NCBI RefSeq assembly: GCF_004379255.2
Contig: NC_056048.1
Span: 27,958,736 to 28,022,735 of the forward strand
Origin: Salvia splendens
Taxonomy: Eukaryota > Streptophyta > Magnoliopsida > Lamiales > Lamiaceae
Length of the DNA stretch: 64,000 nucleotides
Direction: 5' to 3'
Position 1 is the first letter of the stretch, and the number at the start of each line of letters is the position of its first letter. A model generated the notes under the pieces. The model was not told where the DNA came from. It searched no databases and saw only the letters and a list, made by a program, of their open reading frames with translations. The position numbers were made by a program, and so were the translations under genes. This document shows positions 39,073-54,288 of the stretch, one piece after another.

Positions 39073-40962
39073 CTATATAATTATATCTCTGACACTATTA
39101 AATGTAGTAGAATATATAATTATTCAAATAAATATATTTCACATATGGTAAGCTTAGAAATATTAAAAAGGAAATATTTTTTTGAGAATAAAATTAATGC
39201 CAAAGATATACCATACCAAAGTTTAAGATTTGAGAAATGCCTTTTGAATTTTTGAATTAAAGGAAAGGAGTTTAACATCTAAACCTTTTCATCTATATGG
39301 GCCTACATAGATAATTGGGCCTTCTCGAATCTAGTCCATTAGCCCATAACACTTTTAATTAACTACTTTCATTCACTCTTAATACTATAATCGACTGATT
39401 TTCAAAAGTTGTAATTTTAATTATAACTGATCAATTCTAAATATATATTATTAAATAATCAATAAATTTTATAATTTCAGAATAAATAATGAATTATGAA
39501 TTATAAATATGAATTACTAGGCTCTAGTTGTGAATTAGTTAACACTATAGGTGGCTTACTAAAAATCATAATAAAAAACTGATTAATCTCATAATACCTA
39601 CTATACTAATTAAGACTATAGTTACGTGATAAACTCAAAGATAAGATCGATGGAAAATTGTTATTAGGACCACTAATTTAAATTTTATTGATTGACTTTG
39701 AATTCCTTCTTATTAGTAAGGTAGCCAACTTTTTTTAAAAATTTTCTTAATAGAATATAAAATATTCTTTCTATCCAATTAACATTGAATTTTCATATTG
39801 CCGTTTGAGTACTGGAAATCGATCCTTTCCACCATCCACTTAAGTTATTGTAATATGATATTTAATCGGTCAAAACTTAGCACAATCGCAAAAAATAATG
39901 ATCATATATTTGTAGTCTTCGATATTATGGAAAAATTTACAATGATTTCATAGAAACGAACGACTAAAAGATCCCTTTTTCCATATTCATCCAACACTGC
40001 CCATTTATCTCACATCTTATTACACAATTTACCTCTTTTGCCCCAAGATTGATAATATTTTACGCAACACGAAAACATAATATTTTACGCAACACGAACA
40101 CGTACAAAATTAATGAGTTAGTGTCAAATCTTGCATGCGCATATCCTTATTGGATCAATCCGATTAACACATGGTATTTTTAGGTTAAATCACATCATTT
40201 TTTCAAAAAATCAATACATTTTATCTCTATATTCGGATAAGATCTTTTCAGTTATCTACTTATTTAACAATATTTTAACTTAACTCACTAAATATTCATT
40301 CGTTAATATGTATATTTAAAAAATGATTCTAAATTACGATATAACAAACAAAACATTACTAGTATATTTAGACTCGTCTAATCCACAATTATCAATTCAT
40401 GGATCTGTTATTGTATGTCGGGTCATATCTTTTGTAACATGCCTGAATCGTTTCATGTAGTTGTCAAATTCGTGTCATAATCATGTTGGTATCATGGCAA
40501 CACGAATAATATCGTGTCGTGTATGAGTCATGCTCGATTTAAAATGTAACAAGTATGTTTCAAATTCATATTCCTATTCTAATTTGACCTTATCAGATTA
40601 AGTCATTATCAGCTTAATATAATAACAACACAATCCACATTAATGTAAGTCTCACATGAATTGTCAATCGGTTCATAATTTCTTGTCACTAATTTCCATT
40701 GCAGTATATAAACCAATAATTATCACGCTATTAATTAATTTTTTCGGCCACCCTTTTATTACTACTGTGTTTTTTTTAAAACTTAGAATAGAGACAATTA
40801 ATGGTGGCGGATGGAATAGTAATTAATTATCCAATTGGAAAATTTTTCCAATAGTTTAGTAGTTTCTCCGTTGCCTCATTTCCCCAACAGTTTAGTATAG
40901 TTTCTTCCTCGTTTTCTCCTTCAATTCGTTGACTGTTTCTCTCTATACGTACACAACCTCCG

Positions 40963-40972
40963 TCTCTATATA
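40963..40972 (+). promoter_or_regulatory. Putative TATA box of the C2-GRAM gene
   Basis: ctctatatat about 140 bp before the ATG at 41108, with a CT-rich stretch just before it. Position fits a plant TATA box with a leader of roughly 110 bases. Confidence 0.45.
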
Positions 40973-41107
40973 TCATGCACGCAAATCACACACACTGACC
41001 GTGTCACTGCGTGTTTGATTCCCGCATCCAACCCTGCGGAATCCTTACATTCTGCTGCTTTTTTTTTTCTCACGCCGTCTGCTGCGGTTAAAATAGGGGG
41101 CGAATTC

Positions 41108-46686
<5,579 letters not shown>

Positions 46687-47069
46687 AATTGTGGTACAAA
46701 GAGTAGTGAAACGAGAATTGTAATCAATAGATTAAAAATTGTTTGTATAGGAGTAATATTTGTAATGAGAAAACATTTAAGCTTATAACTACTTATAATT
46801 TATATCATCTTTTTTTTGGTAAAGAATTTGTATTATCACCCTAGCTCGTTTTATCATGTGGCAAACAAGATTTGGTTCCATAAATGTCTGAATAAAAAAG
46901 AGATTCTTATTTGTTAATTGGTTAATGAAAGGAAGACTATAAATATGTGTGAATACAAATCAAATTACTAATATAACATATATGGAAAAAGTATGATATA
47001 TTCCTAAAATATCTAAAACATGATCATAAGTAAGTATAGTGTGCCTCTAAGCAAGTATAATGTGCCCTA
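46687..47069. other. 3' UTR of the BAGP1-like gene and spacer
   Basis: AT-rich sequence with AATAAA-like words near 46891. No gene seen. Confidence 0.45.
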
Positions 47070-47072
47070 TAA

Positions 47073-49147
47073 GAGCATCTCCAATGGCGGATGTCCGGTC
47101 GGACTTCCGCGAAGGGCGACCGGGACGTCCGCCATTGTGGCGTTTTTGGTCGGATACGGACGTCCCGTAAGGACGTCGGATATCCTCGGACGTTAGGGCG
47201 ACGGGCGGGCGGACGTCCGCCATTGTGGCGTGGGTCGGACGTCAGGGTCGGACGTCCGGTAATTTTTGTATTTTTTTTTTCAAACTCTATATATACTGCT
47301 CGTTGAACTACATTTCATTCGTACCACTTGTGTTAATGGATTCCGGCAATGGTTCAAGCAATGTCGGGGATGGGTGGAATGGGTAGAATGGGTGGTATGG
47401 GTGGTATGGGTGGGATGGGTGGTATGAAGTCCCCTTACTTCAATATGTACAATTGGATGGGTGGGATGGGTGGTATGGGTGGTATGATGCCCCGGGCAGC
47501 GGGGATGGAGGGCATGAACCCAAATATGACGGGGATGAGGGCATGAACCCAAATATGATGGGGATGGGGGGCATGACCCCAAATATGATGAGGATGGGTG
47601 GGATGATGCCGAGGATGATGCAGGGGATGATGCCGGGGATGATGCAGACCATGCCTGGGGGAGGGGGTGGCAGGGGCCCTGCACCACTAGCGGACGATGT
47701 CTATCGGCCGTTTGTCGATATGCTGTCTACTGATACACCCTCCAGTTTTGTTCCGGAGACTCAGTTCACCGGCTTCGATAGTTTCTCTTTTGATGACTTG
47801 GGGCTATCTCCAGTCAGGGAGACTCCCGATGATGTGGGGACAGCGGCTAGGGGCAGGGGCAGGGGCTGTGGCCGTGGCAAGGGCAAGGGGAAAGCCACGG
47901 GCTCTTCCTCACGAACGGTGGCAGAGGAGGAGGATGAGGAGGAGACGGGAAAGAGGACTGTCTGGAGCGTGTGGGAAAACGTCGCGCTTTCGAAGTCTTG
48001 GGTTTCAATAGTCGAAGATCCCTATGTCGGTGCTAACCAGCACATTGACAGACTGTGGCATCGCATCGCAGAAGCCTACCTCACGCACAAACCGGATGGG
48101 GCGAAGATTCTCGTTCCCGAACAATGCCGGAAACAGTGGGAGCGGTTGAGGCCTAAGCTTAGTCGATTTGCCGGCCTCTACCAAAACAATCTCCGCCAGA
48201 CAACCAGCGGTATGTCCGAGGAGGATGTGAAGAACCGTGCCTTGGCGCAGTATCCCGACAGAACCTTGAAGTTCAAGGATTTCGACCAGTGGGAGGCCTT
48301 TCTCGTGGTGAAGGATTCCCAAAAGTTTTGTGGGGGTGTCGAATCGGGCTGGAAGAAGCGGACGAAGATCAACGCTTCCGGTGAATACAGCAGCAGTGCT
48401 GGTTCGCACGAGCTCCCAGAAGCCGAGGAATTGTCCCCGCTACCTCAATCAGACTCCCGCCGGCATCGTCGCCAGATTGGGCAAAAGGCTGCGCAGCGGC
48501 ATGCTAGGGGAAGCAGCACCGGTAGCGGGTCGTTCGATGTCCAATCGGAGGCCCCTGCTCCCCCAGAATAGTACGGCCGTCTCACCCACGCGCAGATAAT
48601 GAGTAGCTTGGTCCGGACCATGCATAGGTGGCATAGCACGACAGATCCGACGTACAAAAGGATGTTGAAGGATGTCATCGATAGATGTCGGCGCGATTTG
48701 GGGATGCCACCCATTGGAGATGATGGCACCGAGATTAGCGGCGGGGACGACGGGGGCGGCACGGGCGACGGCGATGGTGGCACGGGCGACGAGGACAACG
48801 AGGAGTGAACCGAGTCAATATATTCCCGTATTATGTCATTTTTTATGTACTTTTTTTCTTTTTTATTATGTAATTTTTTTCTTTGTTTTATGTAATTTTT
48901 TTAATGAAGCATTCGTAATTTTCTCGTATTCCGTGTCAAAATTATAATTCTGTTACGTTTATAAATAATTGTGATTTTTTTTTATTGCGAGATGTCCTAG
49001 TGGGAAGGGCGATGGGAAGGGCGGATTGTGAGTGGGATGTCCTAGTGACGTGGCAGTGGGATGGGAAGTCCTAGTGACGTGACAGAAGGTGTTTTTGGGA
49101 AGTCCTAGTGGATGTCCGAGTGGGACATCCGCCCACTGGAGATGCTC
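47073..49147 (+). mobile_element. PIF/Harbinger element carrying only ORF1
   Basis: 2075 bp with near-perfect terminal inverted repeats (GAGCATCTCCAATGGCGGAT on the left; reversed right end GAGCATCTCCAGTGGGCGGA) and TAA target duplications at 47070-47072 and 49148-49150. Subterminal repeats of ggacgtccg words lie at both ends. It holds the Myb/SANT-like ORF1 gene but no transposase; full Harbinger elements carry both. Confidence 0.85.
47349..48808 (+). pseudogene. Harbinger ORF1 (Myb/SANT-like DNA-binding protein), interrupted
   Basis: Accessory protein of PIF/Harbinger transposons that binds DNA and helps the transposase enter the nucleus. An N-terminal Gly/Met-rich repeat (MGGM type, from 47349) runs into a one-base deletion near 47538 and continues in the next frame. 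Then follow a GRGRG/GKGKGK basic patch and an acidic EEEDEEE, a SANT-like trihelix (WENVALSKSWVSIVEDP, then CRKQWERLRPKL, then FDQWEAFLVVKDSQKF) and a Ser-rich part. An in-frame TAG at 48569-48571 splits off a coherent C-terminal part (YGRLTHAQIMSSLVRTMHRW on to the stop at 48808). Both lesions would have to be absent for full-length protein. Confidence 0.82.
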
Positions 49148-49347
49148 TAAGCAAGTTCACTAGCATTTCAATATTATAAAGAGCTTTAGAATTCGTGATG
49201 CATTTTAAATTTATATTTTTTGTTTTAACATTTTCTATTGTATTTTTTAAAACAATTGAAACTTTGCTAAAAAATAAACTAAAAGATAATTTATTAGTAA
49301 ATATAACACATTCTATAAATAGTAAAATACTTTATCTAAGAATTCTC

Positions 49348-50079
49348 TTTTTAAATAACATTAATAAACACTAAAAATAAGCCGTTTCTTTATACAAAGA
49401 ATAATCTTAAATTGAGGGATATAATCAAATGAACCAACTTTTAGTGTGATAACTTGACAACTAATTAACTTGATAACATCAGAATAAGAAAATGATCAAT
49501 ACAAACATGAGTATATCAACATAATTTTGAAGTAAGTAATGTTAGAGATACAAGAACAAAAGTAGTGTAAGTAATGTTAGAGGAGAGTGAGCTTCAAATT
49601 ATTAGTAATGTAGTGTAATTGTATAAGTTGTAAATAAAATGATGTGTATGGATAATGTGTTGTTTGCCTATATTAAAATTATAAATTCGTACTCCCTCCA
49701 TCCGCTATTAAATGTCTCATTTTTTTTGTCCGTCCGCCAATAAATGTCCCATTTTACTTTTACCATATTTGGTAAGTGGACCCTACATTCCACTAACTCA
49801 TTCCACTCACATTTTATTATAAAACCAATAAATAAAAATAGGTCTCACATTCCACTAAGTTTTCTATTCATCTTACTTCATAAAGTCAAACAATTTCTTA
49901 AAACCCGTGCCGATCAAATATGAGACATTTAATGGCGGACTGAGGGAGTACTTTTTGGGAAGAAATAGTTCATACTCTTCGAATAAAGATAAATTATAAA
50001 ATTAGTCAAAAAAGAAAACACGAGATTCAACTTGCTTTGTTGCCCTTTACTTTTTAACTTTATACCAATTTGCTTTATA
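49348..50079. repeat. Segmental duplication, copy A
   Basis: Words such as gaataatcttaa-ttgaggga, tataccaatttgctttat and ttataaaattagtcaaaaaa recur in the same order in copy B (53761-54109), just upstream of the NLR gene. Copy A contains the MITE 49692-49948, which copy B lacks. Confidence 0.85.
49692..49948. mobile_element. Stowaway-like MITE
   Basis: 257 bp, ends CTCCCTCCATCCGCTATTAA and reversed CTCCCTCAGTCCGCCATTAA, TA target duplications at 49690-49691 and 49949-49950. Absent from the paralogous position in copy B of the duplication, so the insertion came after the duplication (or the duplicated template was empty). Confidence 0.85.
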
Positions 50080-50283
50080 GTAGATGACTAAACCTTTTCA
50101 ATTTAAGTACTCCTACTATTATATCTAATAGATTGTATATCTTCCTATAGGTGGCCAATCATAATTAAAATCTTGATTTTTAATTTGTTTGGACTTTGGA
50201 TTTTCCTTGCGTGAGAGATTTCATTCATAAATTTGATCGAGATTTATTTTTACAAGTCCAATTGTGAGATGGCAAGTTTCATA

Positions 50284-50462
50284 CTCCCTCCGTCCCGGGC
50301 TACTCGCCCCTTTCCTTTTCGGCACGGAGATTAAGGAATGTGTGTATAGGAAAGTAAAAAATGACGGCTGTAGGTGAAAATTTTTACTAAAAATGGAAAG
50401 AGTGCAGGTAACTTGGGACGCCCAAAAAGGAAATAAGTGCGAGTAGTGCGGGACGGAGGGAG
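50284..50462. mobile_element. Stowaway-like MITE, well preserved
   Basis: 179 bp with terminal inverted repeats of about 24 bp (CTCCCTCCGTCCCGGGCTAC and reversed CTCCCTCCGTCCCGCACTAC) and TA duplications at 50282-50283 and 50463-50464. The best-kept MITE in the window. Confidence 0.88.
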
Positions 50463-50585
50463 TATTATACAATCGATTACGAAAGAGATACTAATACTTA
50501 AAAGAAAAGTATACAATATACAAGAATATATGCAAGAAATCAAACGGTTACAATGCAAAAACTTAAAACAGTGGGCTCACTGTAA

Positions 50586-52614
50586 GGCCACCCGCAACGC
50601 GTTACGCGGGTGGCCCGTGTCACGTTACGCCGCGACGTAACCGGGGCTGAACGCGTTGCAGCGTTTCGTCCCGTCGCGAGCCCGCAGGATCCCCCGTCCC
50701 GCCGTATTGCGTCGCGTAACGTCTCGCCACGCGCTTAGGCGATGTGGCGAGCTCCCAGGCCATGCGTGACTCCCACTCGCATGCCCGCGAGTGGGAGTCG
50801 TCACGCTGACGCAATAATTCATATTTTTTAAAAAAAATTGGAAATAAAATAAAAAAAAATAATTTTTTTTGTAAAATGGTAATGTTACCGTTGTTATAGC
50901 CATTCCAATTTTTTTTACTCTATAAACACTCATAATTCATCCTCATTTCATACACAACTACACACCTATTCTTCCCAAATCATCTTCATTTCCTCTCCAA
51001 TTTTCATCTCAAATCATCTCTCATTCTTCTCCCAAATTTAATCGATCTCATGGATCCATATGAGCAAATGCGTCAAATAATGGAAGAATCACTTGAAGAA
51101 GATCGACGCCGGGAGGCGGAGGAAGCCTCGCCGCCCCAAAGACGCTCACGGGCTTATATCCATCGTAACCGGGAGGAAGCCGCCGCAAGGTTAGTCCGCG
51201 ACTACTTCAACGATAATCTGGTGTGGGGAGATATCTACTTCCGTCGCCGTTTCCGCATGCGGCGACCGCTATTTCTCCACATCGCAAATACATTGGCAGC
51301 TCGGGAAGAGTTCTTCCTAGAACGGTTCGACGCCGTCGGCCGTCCCAGCCACACGACGCTGCAGAAATGTACTGCAGCAATCCGTCAGCTTGCGACTGGA
51401 TAAACGGCGGATGTGTTCGACGAATACCTTCACGTTGGAGAGAGCACTGGGAGAATGTGCTTGCTCCAATTCTGCAAAGGCGTCCGGGCAGCCTTCACCG
51501 ACGAATTTCTCCGGAAGCCAAGCACGACAGATTGCCAGTTTCTGCTGCGCCTTCACGAACAAGTGCACGGATTCCCCGGAATGCTTGGCAGCGTCGATTG
51601 TATGCACTGGCAATGGAAGAATTGCCCGGTGGCGTGGAGAGGGTCGTACACGAGTGACCACAAAGGCACCCACCCCACCGTTATACTCGAGACCGTCGCT
51701 GACTACCGTCTATGGATCTGGCATGCGTACTTCGGGGTTCCCGGCTCGAACAACAACATAAACGTGCTCCACCAATCCGACCTCTTCGCCGAAGTGTTGG
51801 ATGGTAAAGCGCTGGTCATCAACTTCACCGCTAACAACCGACGCTATAAAATGGGGTACTATCTTGCCGACGACATCTACCCGAAGTGGTCAACCTTCGT
51901 GAAGACGTGTGCTAGGCCTGTGAACGCGAAGCAGACGCTTTTTGCGCAGAAGCAGGAGACTGCTTGGAAGGATGTGGAGCGGGCGTTCGGGGTTCTCCAA
52001 GCGCGCTTCAACATTATCAAAGCCCCGGCTCGTACGTGGTTCATGGAGAGCATGGTCGATATCATGTATACGTGCATAATCTTGCACAACATGATTGTCC
52101 AAGACGAAGGACCCGAGGGGGGAAATTGGTTCGACCCCGAAGCCCCTGGAAGCTCAACCGCAAGTAGTCCGCCTCGAAGTGGAGTGCATCAGTCTATACA
52201 AGAACGGTTGTCTATTTGGGCAAGGACACGTGACTCTACCGCCCATGCCTAACTCCAAGATGATCTAATGGAGCACATTTCGGCCAACTTTGGCGGAGGA
52301 AATTAAATTACGTATTTTTAATTTGTTTAGGATTTTTAATTATGTTTTTTTAATGTTTAAAGAATTTTATGGTGTAATGTCATTTTATTTTTAATGAAGT
52401 GTGTTTTTTATTAATTGAATGTGTTGGAAAAAAAATAAAAAAATAAAATTGAATGAATAGTAATTTAAGGGACGGTTAAAGGACGGTTAAGGGACGGAGG
52501 GTTGCAGGTTCCGTCCCTTAGTTAAGGGATAGAGTAAAAAAGTACAGTAGGTCCCGCAAATAGGGTTTTAATAGACGGTTAAGGGACGGAATAGTGACAG
52601 CGTTGTGGATGGTG
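50586..52614 (+). mobile_element. PIF/Harbinger element carrying only the transposase
   Basis: 2029 bp, TAA target duplications at 50583-50585 and 52615-52617. Imperfect ends: GGCCACCCGCAACGC and, reversed, CACCATCCACAACGC. GC-rich subterminal words (gcgttacgcg) lie at the left end, gggacgg words at the right end. One transposase gene, no ORF1. Ends differ from those of the ORF1-only neighbour, so the two belong to separate families. Confidence 0.82.
51050..52252 (+). pseudogene. PIF/Harbinger transposase (DDE_Tnp_4 type) with one nonsense codon
   Basis: Frame of 400 codons from MDPYEQMRQIMEES to RDSTAHA, broken once by an in-frame TAA at 51401-51403, after RQLATG. Beyond it the same frame goes on as TADVFDEYLHVGEST. 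The N-terminal half has the helix-turn-helix-like region (about residues 45-115). The DDE domain shows the first Asp in GSVDCMHW and the Glu in DVERAFGVLQ, but the second catalytic Asp, normally the D of GSxND before INVL, is Asn here (GSNNNINVL). So even with the stop removed the enzyme should be inactive. Family assignment is firm. Confidence 0.9.
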
Positions 52615-52658
52615 TAAGCAATCTCTTTACTTCACATGCAATTGGCAGTGACTAATAG

Positions 52659-52772
52659 GTGAGACTCATAATGGGAGTACGTAGGTAGTGTTAGGTGACA
52701 CTCATATCATATTGAATGATTGGTGAGACTCATAATGGGAGTACGTAGTGTTAGGTGACACTAGACGTCACC
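52659..52772. repeat. Short tandem duplication of about 62 bp
   Basis: ggtgagactcataatgggag occurs at about 52661 and again at about 52723, each followed by tacgtag and ttaggtgacact. Two copies with small indels. Confidence 0.8.
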
Positions 52773-53500
52773 ACGGTTCGGGAACTTGCGGTTCACGGTT
52801 CGGAACCGCCAGTTCCGGTTCGAAAAAAAATGGAACCGGAACCGAACCGGCCAAGGATCGGCGGTTCCGGTTTCGGAACCGTGAACCGCCGGTTCACATG
52901 AACCGCGGAACCGCCTAGGTTTGCCCGGTTCCGGGCCGGTTCATCCGGTTCGGCGGTTTTTGTTTTTTTTTGCATTTTAAATTTGTAATTCAAGTAAAAT
53001 ATGTAGATATATTTGCATAAATAAAATTAGAATAAAGCGATGTTCAAATGCAATTTTATTGATACAAATTACAACTTTAAAATTACAAATTACAACTTAA
53101 AATTTACAAATTACAACTTTAAAATTACAAATTACAACTTTAAAATTACAAATTACAACTTTAAAATTGAAACTACAAACAACTTTAAAATTACAAATTA
53201 CAACTTAAAATTACAAATTACAACTTAAAATTACAAATTACAACTTATTACTTAACATTACAAATTACAACTTTAAAATTACAAATTACAACAATTACAA
53301 ATCGAAAATTTTAAATACAAGTTACTTACAACAATTACAAGTTACAACAATTACAAATCGAAAAATTTAAATACAAGTTACAACAATTACAAATCGAAAA
53401 ATTTAAATACAAGTTACAACAATTACAAGTTACAACAGATACAAATCGAAAAATTTAAATACAAGTTACAACAATTACAAATTTACAACTTACAAGTGTT
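52761..53500. mobile_element. hAT-like terminal relic with AT-rich tandem repeats
   Basis: 52775-52960 is packed with ggttcggaacc / ccggttc words on both strands, the pattern of subterminal repeats in plant hAT (Ac-like) elements. From 53046 to about 53490 come many copies of a roughly 20-bp unit (ttacaactttaaaattacaa) and a related caagttacaacaattac unit. No transposase and no secure ends. Confidence 0.5.
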
Positions 53501-53647
53501 GACAAAAAAGACTTAGAAGATCATTAAAAGATATTCCTCATTTGATAAGTATCTTATTGGTGAAAAAGTGGGTATCTTTGGGACAGATGGTACTGGAACA
53601 CAAATTTATATATGGAATCTGGATGAATGAGGATCAGATTATAGTTT

Positions 53648-53764
53648 AAAATGGGAAGCTGGGTTCACTGGCGGGAGTTCGTTTCATCGTCGGACTCAGA
53701 TGAATATACCACCCTGATGGCCTGATGAAACGAACTCCCGCCAGTGAACCCAGCTTCCCCTTTT
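53648..53764. repeat. 41-bp near-perfect inverted repeat with 35-nt loop
   Basis: Left arm 53648-53688 and right arm 53724-53764 are reverse complements except for one base pair (t/g at the outer end). The core is gctgggttcactggcgggag and onwards. The structure abuts the left border of segmental copy B and lies about 525 bp before the NLR start codon. An RNA from either strand would fold into a single stem-loop. No match elsewhere in the window. Confidence 0.92.
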
Positions 53765-54109
53765 TAAATAACATTGATAAACACTAAAATAACCCCTTTT
53801 TTTATACAAGGAATAATCTTAAGTTGAGGGATGTTATCAAATGAACTAACTTATGTAATAACTTGACAATATGAGTATATCAACATTATTTTGAATTGAT
53901 ATTGAAATATAATTAGTAAATTAATAGAGATGGATAAAAGTAATGTAAGTAATATTAGAGGAGAGTAAACTCCACATTATTATTAGTATAAATAATAGTA
54001 TAGTACTATAATTATATAAGTTGTAACAGAGAATTATAAAATTAGTCAAAAAAGAAAACACGACACTCAACCTGCTTTGTTGTTTAAATTTATACCAATT
54101 TGCTTTATG
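53761..54109. repeat. Segmental duplication, copy B
   Basis: Shorter partner of 49348-50079. It begins at tttttaaataaca, exactly where the hairpin ends, lacks the MITE of copy A, and has lost several hundred bases in its middle. It forms the upstream region of the NLR gene (180 to 530 bp before the ATG). Confidence 0.85.
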
Positions 54110-54288
54110 GGAATGAGATAAAGAGAGCCAAACTGGTGGGCCATAAATGATAATATGACGAGTGGGAATCATAATTCAGGCGAGAGGAGATTATTAGCAT
54201 ACCATCCACAAGTTTACAGGCACTATCCATCCTGAAATTAAGATAGTCTTGCAAGCATTTTCTCTCTCTAGATCATCTCTTCGAAACC

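Larger units (their letters stand above)
37861..41107. other. Intergenic, AT-rich, with LTR relic and SINE candidate
   Basis: No gene recognised between the retrotransposon and the C2-GRAM gene. Listed separately: an LTR relic (38208-38360) and a tRNA-derived SINE candidate (38941-39072). The stretches 38400-38900 and 39080-40900 hold nothing I can name. The last 150 bases are promoter and leader of the plus-strand gene. Confidence 0.4.
49151..50582. other. Intergenic spacer with two MITEs and one half of a segmental duplication
   Basis: Holds the duplicated segment 49348-50079 and MITEs at 49692 and 50284. No gene recognised. Confidence 0.5.

Noticed and set aside
47280..47687. His/Thr/Pro- and Ser-rich frames opposite the Harbinger ORF1
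   Set aside because: They are shadows of the Gly/Met-rich repeat on the plus strand.
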